Origin: Argentina anserina
Lineage: Eukaryota; Streptophyta; Magnoliopsida; Rosales; Rosaceae
NCBI RefSeq assembly: GCF_933775445.1
Contig: NC_065878.1
Location: forward strand, 18,984,395-19,048,394
Direction of reading: 5' to 3'
DNA length: 64,000 nt
Below, piece by piece: positions 13,102 to 25,064 of this stretch; position 1 is the first letter of the stretch, and the number at the start of each line of letters is the position of its first letter. The notes beneath the pieces are model-generated. The model had not been told where the DNA came from. It did no database searches and saw only the letters and a list, made by a program, of their open reading frames with translations. The position numbers were made by a program, and so were the translations under genes.

Positions 13102-14330
13102 AAGTTATTGGCAAGCCCGCGTTTTGTTGGTCTCTCTAGTTTGAAGCATTCAATTCCATTCCTGCGATAGATGACCGATGTGAAGAAGTTCAAATCGCAT
13201 ATTTATCCAATTTAAAGGTTGATGTCAGTATTCTGTTTAAACTTTTGTAATAATACATTAGAAAGACTCGGAGATTTGCTTGTTGATCTATACAAAAGAT
13301 TGACATATGACTACTGTTGCTAGTCAATTTGAACTGTTTTGTCATTTGCAATTTTCAGCTAATGTAATCTTATGATGTTTCTCTCCAAAAAAAAAAAATC
13401 TTATGATGTTGTGGCTTTAGACACTGTTATCCTGTTGAGCTTTTATTTACTGTGCTTTTGGATGATGCTTGGATGATTCCGTTATATGGATGATATAAAT
13501 AGGCCAATAGGGTGTATCATCATGAACTGAAAACGAGTAAATCGAAGTTGTTAAGCATGTTGCTTCTAAGAATGCCTCAGGCTCTGACTTGGTGAGCACT
13601 TCATGAACAAGCCATTCTGCTTGTTTCATCATGCCTTTCTTTCATATTCTATAATCTCAATGATGAGTCTCCTTCCTACAGTTAGCTAAGGCTATAATGC
13701 ATTGCCAACGCCTAGCTGGTGACAGTTAGGATTCTGATCTTGCCAACTATAGTATTCTGGATTTCGTGTAGATCCTGAGCATTTTATAAGGTTGTTTAAA
13801 GCATTAGCCTCCTTTTCTTTATGTTGTATAATGTTCTGATTGATCCATTATGGAATGCAGTTTGTGGTTGTGCTCATTACCCTACGTTAAAGCTCCTTTA
13901 AGAATATCGGGGTTGGCACTTTCGCCCATACTCTTATTCCATTTGAAAACTCAACACATGGAATTTTAAACTTATTTCGACAGCATGTTTGCGGATATCA
14001 TAAACATGTTTATGTTCAGAGCAACGTCATTTTCAAATTTACGATCAGGATCCAAATACTTCCTATGTTCTTCTTTCCTTGTGTTGGTTGACAAAACGAA
14101 GCTTCTTAATCATAATGGAAATGCAATTAGGCTAAGAGAGAGTTGGGGAGAATAGAGGAAGAGGGAGGGAGGGTAAAAGAGTGAAGAGGGGTGGTGAAAA
14201 AATGACTGGAACAGCGGAAGGAGCTGTAAGGAAGAGGCAATAATGGCCCCACAAAGGGGCCATGGACGCGGTCTAAAAATCCAACGGCTGAGAGGCCTGA
14301 GATCACTCCTCATCTCACCCTTTAATATTT
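13102..14330. other. Intergenic between the reductase and actin genes
   Basis: No gene is visible. A tiny poly(A) insertion with a 13-bp duplication lies at 13367-13410 (separate entry). The last ~200 bp are probably the actin promoter, with purine-rich tracts near 14140-14200. Confidence 0.35.
13367..13410. mobile_element. Minimal poly(A) insertion with target duplication
   Basis: The 13-mer atcttatgatgtt occurs at 13367-13379 and again at 13398-13410. Between them are only tctctcc plus a run of A. This looks like an extremely truncated LINE-machinery insertion: a target duplication around a poly(A) tail with almost no body. Confidence 0.6.
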
Positions 14331-15005
14331 GTTAGAGTTTCCTCCATTTCTTTCGCCCACTCTCTCCCAAACACAAACACAAACACTCGTCTGTTTCTTT
14401 CTGTGTTTCATCTTCGATCTCTCCCTCACTCTCTCACATTCACACAGGTTAACTTCCTCATGTCTTCTCTCTCATTTTTCATCTCATGTCTTTGTTCATT
14501 GCTTTAGATCTGTAATGTTTTTTCTTTGTTTTTTTTTTTAATGTGGAGTGATTTGATTGCTGCATTGTATGGTTTTGTTTGATTTTGTATCAGTTTGGGG
14601 GTTTTTTCATAAACAAGAATCAAACTTTTGGGATTTCCCATGTCAAAAATCGTTTTTTTTTTGTTACAAGCTTTCAATGCCTTTTGATTGTGTAAATTGA
14701 TTGAGAGAATCTTATATGTTTGTAGCTTTGTTCTGCATCATGCTTTGGTTTATGTGCCGCACTAGTGGTCTATGATTGGAATTGGAGAAACTGTTTCTGA
14801 TTTTTTTTTTTGATGTCTTTATAGGCTTATATGCATGAGCATTGAGTTGTTGATTGTGTATACAATAGAGTCTTTTAGCTGATGGATATATATTTTTTTT
14901 TGGGGAAACTGATTAGGAACTGATGGCATTCTGTAAGCTGTATATGTGTTATTTCAAATGAGGCATTATTGTAACTGATTTGGTGTGCCTGGTAGGTAGA
15001 AGAAG
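14331..15005 (+). promoter_or_regulatory. Actin 5' leader with probable leader intron
   Basis: A CT-rich leader at about 14340-14447 ends in cacacag/gttaac, and gcctggtag/gtagaag lies just before the actin start. Together they suggest a ~550 bp T-rich intron in the 5' untranslated region, a known feature of plant actin genes that usually strengthens expression. The splice sites are inferred from motif only. Confidence 0.6.
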
Positions 15006-16781
<1,776 letters not shown>

Positions 16782-17160
16782 ATTTATTGTTTGTTTTTAA
16801 CTTTGCTATCTCTATGTTAATTTCTTGTTGGGATAATAATTTCATGAGATTTTATAGTGGTAAATTCTTTTACTAAATCTGATGTCATCTTTATTTGAGA
16901 AGTTGCTCAACTTTAATGAAAGCCTAGTCCCTTTGCCAGAAGAACACAGCGATGATAAACAGAAATTTATCTGGACTATGAATACTATCATGATTACTTG
17001 TTAAGTTGCTGCACCAAGTGAACCAGAATTCACAATGAAAATCTCTTAAGATCCTTAAATACAAATCTTAAGTTTCACCCACTAGGATCACTAGTTGTAG
17101 GCAACGGTTTGAATCTGAAAATGAACGTGAGTTTTAACCAGATATATATATATATATATG
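16782..17160. other. Actin 3' region and short TA microsatellite
   Basis: This holds the downstream untranslated sequence of actin. A short TA microsatellite at about 17141-17159 marks the left edge of the fold-back elements. No gene is present. Confidence 0.4.
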
Positions 17161-17520
17161 AGAATTTTTATGAGCAGCCGTCCGTACCTTAAGATACGGA
17201 TTTGCGGATTCCGGCGACGGCAGACCGCAATGGCGGGGCGGACCAGCACAACCGCACTCCCCACCTCCCGACGATCCCGTATGTGCCGGTCAGAGCTCAA
17301 TCGGCGAACTACGGCGGTCGGAATCGCGAAATCACCGGAATCTGCCTAGAAACTTGAGTTTTGCAGATTTCGGCCATCATGGTCGCTGATGGAGCTCCGG
17401 CCAGCACAGACGGGATTGCCGGGAGATGGGTAGTGCGGCTATGCTGGTCCGCTGCGCCGTTGCGACCTACCGTCGCCGAAATCGGCGAATCCGCACGAGG
17501 ACGTCCGCACCTGAAACGGT
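17161..17520. mobile_element. GC-rich fold-back (long inverted repeat) element
   Basis: The two halves are imperfect reverse complements of each other. For example, cggaccagcacaaccgcact at about 17240 pairs with agtgcggctatgctggtccg at about 17430, and the ggcgacgg stretches nearer the ends also match. The arms are about 150 bp around a centre near 17350. It is strikingly GC-rich compared with its surroundings. Several 60-100 codon ORFs in both directions come from this base composition and are not convincing genes. It is probably a MITE-like element or the GC-rich part of a composite one. Confidence 0.7.
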
Positions 17521-17927
17521 ATATATACAGTTTCCATCCAGAGTGAAACTTCACTCTGAAATTACAGAGTGAAGTTCCAATTTTGACACACTTTTCGGTC
17601 AAATGTTTTCACCATAAGCAATTTAATATTTAGGTATGTTATTCAAGATCATCTCAACAAAGTTTCATCTAATTTGACAATGGTTTGAGCTTTTAAAATT
17701 AAAATTTACACGAACGGTTCACGTTGAATAATTTTAATTCATTCATTGATTTAATCTAATTTCAATACCTTAACGATGTCCGAATTAGATGAAATTTTGT
17801 AGAGATGGTCTTGAATAGCATAGTTAAATATTGAATCGCTTATGGTGAAAAAATTTGACCGAAAAGTGTGCCAAATTTAGAATTCACTCTGTAATTTCAG
17901 AGTGAAACTTCACTCTGGATAGAGACC

Positions 17928-17935
<8 letters not shown>
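17517..17935. mobile_element. AT-rich fold-back MITE
   Basis: The left end (ccagagtgaaacttcactct from about 17540, then acacttttcggtcaaat and tcaccataagcaatttaata) is repeated in reverse complement at the right end (up to cttcactctggatagagacc at about 17928). The arms are at least 170 bp. A half copy of the same family lies at about 50026-50110. The right end abuts a TA microsatellite, so no target duplication can be read. Confidence 0.85.

Positions 17936-17999
<64 letters not shown>
17930..17999. repeat. (TA)n microsatellite
   Basis: An almost uninterrupted TA run of about 68 bp directly borders the fold-back MITE. Confidence 0.97.
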
Positions 18000-18001
<2 letters not shown>

Positions 18002-18187
18002 TTGAAGATAATATGATTAATATCTGTAACTTTTTCTGTGTATGTATCCAAAAACTTTACAACTGGCTTTATCACAAACAGCAAACTTTACAACGGCCTG
18101 TGGCAAACTAGTCGATTTAAATTTCTATTATTCAGAATTAAGAAGTGCTTCTGCCTTCTGATGTTCATTCTTGCACTGTGTCGAGAT

Positions 18188-19200
18188 TCATGTCAGGCTT
18201 CGCTGAGATGTTGTCTTGATAACCAATTCCGGGTTGTTTACCAATAAATGCTCATTTAAGTCGGGAAACTTACTCTGATGAATGCTGTAGTGTGAGTTAC
18301 ACCTCTCGTATGCTTTAACAGAGAGCTCCTTCGAGGTTGAATCTGTGGAAGAAGAATGCTTCTGACTGAAGCTCCCGAACCCTTGTATTCCACGAGTTAG
18401 ATGGCGAGCTCTGGCTCTCTCTTCTTTGAGAAATACAGTGTCTCCAACAAGCTTCAGTACTCTATCAGATAACTTCCTCACACTCAAGCCCCAATCAAAC
18501 CTGCACGTACACCACTCCACACTTCATAGATGTTTTCTTTATCAGAAAGAAATTTGACAACATCGATCACATGACAATCAAATTGAATTATGTGAATCAA
18601 GATTACTAATGTGCTAACCCTTTATCATCAATATGCTGAAACCTTCCTATCTGCTTGATAACATCAATATCATCGTCAAATTCCTCAGCAAGTCTCAGTG
18701 GTCCATGACTTAGAAGGTATTCCAATACAATTAGAGCTTTGTAAGAGCCTCGCCAGTTCTTTCTATCAAAGTTCAACAACCTGAACTTAAAACAAAAATT
18801 CTCAAGTGACAGAAAGTGAATCTTATTCTAAAATTGTTGGCTAAAAAGATGAATCAGATTACAGCATGAGCACAGAAATTATAAACCTCCTATGCAGAAT
18901 CTCCACAATTCTCCAGTAATCATCAACCTCGAAGGCAGCTCTAGATATTACCCCAATGGTACGTGTGTCTGGTGGCCATGAACTTTCATTTGTAGTTTCC
19001 TCTGTCATTCTGTAAATTATCATCCAGAAAAAATTATTAACATCAGATGAATTGACGAACGTATCGATATGATCATATGTACAGATAACTTACATCTCTG
19101 CAGGTGTTACATCAGTCAGCGCCAGGCGTGCGGTTTTGATCTTCTCTTTCAAGAAGGAAGAGGCTTGCTTCTTCAGTTCATAGAACAAAGGACTGCTCAT
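18188..19200 (-). CDS. Small ENTH-domain (epsin-like) protein
   Basis: ENTH domains bind phosphoinositides and take part in clathrin-coated vesicle formation. Four exons read on the minus strand: 19200-19094, 19009-18887, 18780-18619 and 18500-18188. The phases fit and give 234 residues. The N-terminus MSSPLFYELKKQASSFLKEK and KTARLALTDVTPAE is the family start; two upstream in-frame Met codons (19233, 19230) could add 11 residues. The ENTH core includes ISRAAFEVDDYWRIVEILH, NWRGSYKALIVLEYLLSHGP, FDWGLSVRKLSDRVLKL and RARHLTRGIQGFGSF. The ~90-residue tail is Ser-rich. No NPF or DPW adaptor motif is visible in it, as in the short plant ENTH proteins that lack the long epsin tail. Confidence 0.92.
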
Positions 19201-19263
19201 GTTTCTGTTTCTGTTCTGAACATTGACCATCATGCAGGGAATGTTTCTGTCCCTCTAGGCTGA

Positions 19264-20580
19264 TAAAATTTTGCTATGGATTTGGTTATGAACCTTGTCT
19301 ACGTAAGAAATGTAACTACTCCATTACCAATTAACAAACACCAACTACTCCTAAATATGACTATGCATTTGTAATGATAAGAATTAGGACCACTAAGAAT
19401 ACTTTTAACCCACTAAGACCATTCTACGTATACTGAGGGCTTTGATGCCGGTATGCCCGCGTGCCATGTATACCCTCGCACGTTCATTATTTTGTCAAAT
19501 AGTCGTACGTAATATGCTAGTGATAGAACTTGGGTTTAATTTATGGTGCCAACATAATGCTGAAAGCTAATTTTGGCAATGTCTTTGTGTGAGCAGTATC
19601 TTCACGTCACCACCTTTAATTTGTATAGTAAATACTAAAGAGAGCATTTGATAGAACAATACGTACTAATTGGTATGTTAGAAACTTAGAATACATACGA
19701 CTCCTACTAACTAATTTATGTCAGGACAGATATTTGATGGAGCTTATTGACACAAAAAGTTTACGCACCATGTCCCCTCCTTTCTCCTTCCCACCTACGT
19801 ACGCCCCCCATGTATCCTACAGTTCAAGAATCACCACGTACTGACGTACAGCATAAGGATACTTGTAATGTGCCTTCATCAAAGCAGAGAACAAAAGGAA
19901 TAAATTCTTAGTTTTGACCTTGAGAAGAGGATGGTGACATCAAATCATAAACTAAGGTATGCTCTTATAGCTTCTTTGTCATCAACATTGTTTTTGTTGA
20001 ATTACTCATTTCATTGCAAATTTTGACCATATCCAAGGGAATTAATTACATCATTTCCATATATAACTACACCTTTTTTTTATGTTCCTTTAATCGCCCA
20101 TAAGGATAGGTTGTGAGAAATCTCTAAAACTGAACTTGATTTCTTGTTAGTTCTGTCAAGAAGGAGAAGAAAGAATAGATTTTGGATTGTCGACATAGCT
20201 TAAGCATTCATTAGCTCTATGAAAACTTTTCTGTTGGATCCCGATAATCATATCTCTTATAACAAATTATCACAACAAAAATTGCAATGCATGAGACCGG
20301 TCTCGAAGTCATATGGAGAAGCTGCGACAAAGAATACTGAGTTTAGCGAGCAAACAAAACAAAATTAATCAAGGATCATCATCAGTTTTAAATTCTTTTG
20401 ATGAGAAGGATCATCGTCAGTTCATCACCCAAGGAATAATATAAATTCATCAGAGGATAGTTTCAAATCTTTCAGTATTTATAAAATATGAGATCAGCGC
20501 ACACAGAAAGTACAAAGCAAACTCCAAGGACCAAATAAATCTACGATTTATCAAACTCATGCTTCATAGATTCTTCACCA
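19264..20580. other. Intergenic, no gene seen
   Basis: AT-rich sequence with no convincing ORF or RNA. The 19240-19500 part probably includes the promoter of the ENTH gene. No transposon ends were recognised. Confidence 0.35.
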
Positions 20581-20652
20581 AACTATTCATTAGATTTTTC
20601 CATAGCATAAGCATATATAACAGTTGGCACTTTTAGGCGGTCGTTGCCACAT

Positions 20653-21556
20653 CTACTGTTGATTTCCCATAGCCATAGGAGGTGGAAGAGACCGTGGAGG
20701 AGCTGAAGCGGCCTGTGGAGGAGGTGGTGGCATATTCCAGGGAGCAACTCCGAACTGCTGCATTGGTGGTGGAGGCATATTCGGCGGAGCATGTCCGAAC
20801 TGCTGCATTGGCAGTGGAGGCATCATTGGTTGTTGAGTCTGACCTTGCCAAGTTGGTTGTAAACCCATCTGCATTGGCGGGAAGGCCATAGCTTGCGGGG
20901 TGGGAATCACACCAGGACCAACTCCACCATTGGCATAGGGGCGTGGAGGCGCCGGAACTGGACCACCTGTGGCGCTATTGGCCTGAGCACCTTTGGGAAC
21001 TGTTGGAGTCCCATAGCAAACAGTGTGTGAGGCTGGCTCTTTTGGTTCTTTGAGCTAGGGTTGGTAGCAGCCAAAACTCTCTCTGCCGGGCGGAGTACCA
21101 TGGCGCTCTTTAGTGTCTTTCTTATATGCATATGTCACTGTTATCTGACGATTGCATAGATACTGGCCATGCATGGCCTCCATAGCTGTAATAACCCGAT
21201 TTTTGGGTTCAAATTGTATTAATTCTTAGAAATTATTAAACTTAGAAAATTTAATAAATCGCATTTTTTTCGCATCACGACGATGTCAAATCGAAAACGG
21301 AACTATCTACTGAAATTTAAATTTGAAAAACATTAAGTTTCCGTGACGCGAGAGTCGATTTACTCCGTTGCTCGTTTTCGAAAACTTCCTTCACGGAAGT
21401 TGTAGAGCTCGTTCATACGATTTCGTGGACATGTCATGCATTCTAATCTGACGTCGTATGTGAAAGTTATTAGTGACAAAAGTTAGTTTCCGATTTTAGA
21501 AAAAAGCATAAAAATGAATTTTTAGAAGGTAGGGTTTCCAAAAACGGAAACCCTCA

Positions 21557-21593
<37 letters not shown>

Positions 21594-24239
21594 CCGCAGC
21601 CACACCCCTTGACCCCGAGACTCTCTCTCTCTCTCTCTCAAAAAATCGCCTCCGGCGATCTCACCTCACCGGCCACCGTGGCCCTCACCGCTGACTCCAA
21701 AGGCACCGCACTGCCTCCAGTTTCCATCCTTGGACGTTACACGTTGTCGTTCGCCGCGTCAAAGCTCCTCCGACAATTCAAGCTTCTACAACTCATCGCC
21801 GCCTAACTCTGGCAACGCAAGCTCTTGGGGGATAGCATCTTGCCACCGATTCTCGCCCCTGGTGCCACCTGCTAGAAGATTGGAGCTCGATTAGCCCCAC
21901 CGCCTCGCCCCTGCTCGATTTCAACCGCCGCCTAAGTTCAAGCTTCTCCGGTGACTTTCCGGTGGTTCTAAGGTCCAATCTAGGTAAGGATTTGTTTAAA
22001 TTGATTGTTGAGTTTGATTTTGGGTTAAATTGTAGCGATTTGAGGAGTTTCGAAGGAGGAGGAGGAGAGGTTCGTACCGCCGCCCTAGGGTGGCCCGTGA
22101 GGGAGATTGAGAGGGGCTAGAGACATCCTTAGGCCATGGAAGGGTGGAGGGGAAGAAAAGGAAGAGTTTTGGGCGGCGTTAGGCGAGCTACGCGCTGATT
22201 TTGAAGTGGCATGTGGGCCCCACGCGCTGACACTGGACGCGCGTGAACAGTGATTTCGAACAGTAAATTTTGTAAACAATTGATTTATGTACGGTAATTG
22301 TAAAAGTAATTTTTGTACAGTAATTGTAAAAAAGTAATTCTATATAGTAAATGTAAAAAGTAATTTATGTACAGTGATTTTCTGAAAAAGTAAATCACTG
22401 ATTAATATTTACTGGAATAGTAATACGTAAACAATACATACATGAACAATAATACGTAAACAATACATACAAGAAAAATAATACGTAAATAGTACGTGCA
22501 TGAACAATAATTACGTAAACACCATAATTTGCTGATCAGTAACAATATTACTGATTCGGCATTTGAGGTTTTACGTACCGTTTCTAATCACTTTTATCCT
22601 ATCTAGGTGATCGACTAAACAAGTGAAGGATTTGCTTTCGGTATTGTGGAAATTACGCTAAGGAAAATAAGGTGAGTAAATCTCACTATGACGAGTTTAC
22701 CTTTGGCAGTGATTCATAATTACGCTTTATTTTAAAAGATCGAACTATGATATGTATATGATATAGTGGGTTGTGTATAAATGGTAAAAATCGATACATA
22801 TATATATAGGTTGCTATATTATATACTGTCATATTTCTATTTCCATATGAGTTTATTTATAGCATTGATATTTATTTTATTTGAGCATGAGTCGCTTGGT
22901 TTCTGTACAATAACTTGTGAGGATTATATTGTACGTGGTTTTAACTTGAATTATGTTAAACGTTTTTTGTCTTCGGACGTGTTGGCATATCAGAACCTAG
23001 CATTGGTCGGGTGACAGTTACGATTCAGTTAGAGCTCTAGTTTATCTGCCGGTGTACTGCATGAGGGGTAACATATGAGTTACATGCTTATGAGTACCCA
23101 TATTTTGGGATATTGGGTAACAGATGGGTTGCCCAATGCGCGACGGCGTACTGTATGAGGGGTAACGGATGAGTACCTGGATCTCATGAGTACCCGTATT
23201 ATAAATGTAATCGGGTAAACATATGGGTTGCCCAATTTTTCATGAGCACTTATATTCTCAGATATTATTGGACATCGAGATAGGTCGTCCTGTGACTCAT
23301 GAGTGCATTTATAATTAAATATTTTCATTATTTTACTCTTGTATTACTATGCGTTTTATACTGTTGTTTTACTCATACGAGCTGCAAAGCTTACCGGGTT
23401 TATGTTTACAATCTCGGTGCACTTATTCGATGGTGTATGAGATAGTTCTGCAGGTGTGGATTAACAGAATTGGAGGGCTACTCTGAAGATTTCGAAGTGT
23501 CTTTATTTTGTTTTGTGGTGAGTATTGAGAGAATTTTACATTTCCATTTGATATAATGCTTGAATTATAAATTGGTTTTGTAATAATCAATTCGACTGAG
23601 ATGTATTATGAACTCAGTAACGATACGCTATGACTATAAGATGATTTCGATTTATTGAGATTGTTTTAGAGTTTTCATGACTTCGAATTCGAATTTTTAT
23701 CATTCGAAATTCGTGGGTGTGACACTATAGCTACATCAGATGCCTCAAAAGAATCATAGCTAACGAAGCCGAAACAGCGGGAGTTTCCAGTTTCAGGATC
23801 TCTCATTATCTTCGGGCTTGTAACTATGACTCCAAATGCACTGAACGTATCGTTGCGAAGTTTTTCATCCACATCAGGATCAAGATTTCCGACGAAAAGG
23901 TTTGCGCCTACGTCCAAGCTCCTTTTATCTTTGGGAATTCTTATTTACACGAATCGGCTTTCCATAAAGCTTGCTCATGTTAAGCACCTTGATTGCGTAC
24001 TCAGCATCCTCTTCGCTTCGGAGTTCGAAGAATCCGTATCCTTAAAGCTGGTTTGTCACCCTATCCTTGGGAAGATAAACATGAACAACAGGGCCAGCTT
24101 GAAAAAACAGCTCCCAGAGCAACTCTTCACTAACCCTAGGATCGAGATTGCCGACGTGAACAGTGGCGTCTTGGTTTCTCTCGGCGGAATGTTGACCGAG
24201 CAAGTTGGCTCCGACTCCGGGAGCAATTCGAGTTGTCAT
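20653..24239 (-). pseudogene. Processed-looking SF3B4 (SAP49) pseudogene split by an insertion
   Basis: SF3B4 is the U2 snRNP SF3b subunit with two RRMs and a Pro-rich tail. From 24239 downward the copy reads [20 protein letters not shown] and RRM1 ([17 protein letters not shown]) to KDRVTNQL, then a TAA where His-Gln is expected. RRM1 continues in frame (YGKPIRVNK), a one-base insertion follows near 23923, then RRM2 ([48 protein letters not shown]). The sequence is interrupted at 23726 by a 2.5 kb insertion and resumes at 21186 ([32 protein letters not shown]). It ends in the Pro/Gln-rich tail around 20653 (PPMQMGLQPTWQGQ). Small frameshifts occur in the tail. I see no introns within it, which suggests a retrocopy; no poly(A) tail is recognisable. 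Confidence 0.9.
21182..23731. mobile_element. LTR-like insertion (probable solo LTR), about 2.54 kb
   Basis: The insertion interrupts the SF3B4 relic. On the plus strand it begins tgtaataacccgatttttgg at 21187 and ends gggtgtgaca at 23724 (then ct). The repeat atagc flanks it at 21182-21186 and 23727-23731, so a 5-bp target duplication with TG..CA-like ends fits a solo LTR. It has no coding capacity. Inside are a CT microsatellite (about 21557-21640), a run of gtaattgtaaaa/aatacgtaaacaatacat repeats (about 22270-22520) and two ~93 bp tandem copies (from about 23051 and 23144). The tail has gcaaagcttaccgggtt and gcaggtgtgg. The size and look suggest a Ty3/gypsy LTR; the lineage is a guess. Confidence 0.75.
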
Positions 24240-24248
24240 TCTGTGTAA

Positions 24249-25060
24249 AACCCCTTATTGTAGCAGGTATGAGTAACTGAGGCTGAGGACAAACGATTTT
24301 ATGTTTTTCTTTGAATATATAGTGTAAAAACTAACAAGTACTTTATTCTACATGGAAAACAAATTGATTACAAATTAGGAGTTCTAATTTTGAAACATAA
24401 ATTTCCTATCAAAAAGAAAAAATTTGGAACATAAACATTTTGCATTAGGTTTCTCGCTTTTTGTGTAGAGTTGCTGCTTACAGTCGGTTGAGATGAATGT
24501 TCTATAAAATTCCGAATATTAGAATTAAAGTGATGCCATATACAATAGTTACTCCCAGGACATGCCATGTAGTCAAAGCTGGAGGTAACTATGGTTCTTT
24601 TATCTGTTGTTCACAAACTAATAGCAAGGCAAAGACTGAAAAGGGTGATAGAGACTGGATTTGGTTGCGCACTCCATTGCAACAACTAGTTCCATATCCA
24701 TCATATGAGATTGTGATGGAGTTGCACATATATGCTTTTGGTGGGAACGTATTTCATAATGTCCGAAATGCATAAATTTTATCAAGGATTCTTAAAAGGG
24801 ATGGGAGCTAAACTTTAGAATGTGTGATTAGAGGAAGAAAACAGCAGCCCCATATTGATTTTACATCACTAAAATCTCACTGTTAGATAATGGCATCCCG
24901 AATCAAAGTATAAAACTCTATAGTTGATCTCTGTGAAAGCCTCGGGAGCAAAAGAACCAGAGGCCATGAGGCTGTATTAAAGGAGATATCTGATTTCTAC
25001 TGCTGACGTATAGATGCCAGGAAGATGGCAATGCTTCTGAACAAGTTTGACTTGAATTAC
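24249..25060. other. Intergenic between the SF3B4 relic and ALG5
   Basis: No convincing gene. The part nearest 25065 is likely the 3' untranslated region of ALG5, which is read leftward. Confidence 0.35.
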
Positions 25061-25064
25061 GCAA

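Noticed and set aside
17091..17602. Several 60-100 codon ORFs in the GC-rich patch
   Set aside because: They come from the GC-rich inverted repeat; no conserved motif.
21609..22279. ORFs within the LTR-like insertion
   Set aside because: Short, low complexity, and without gag or pol similarity.
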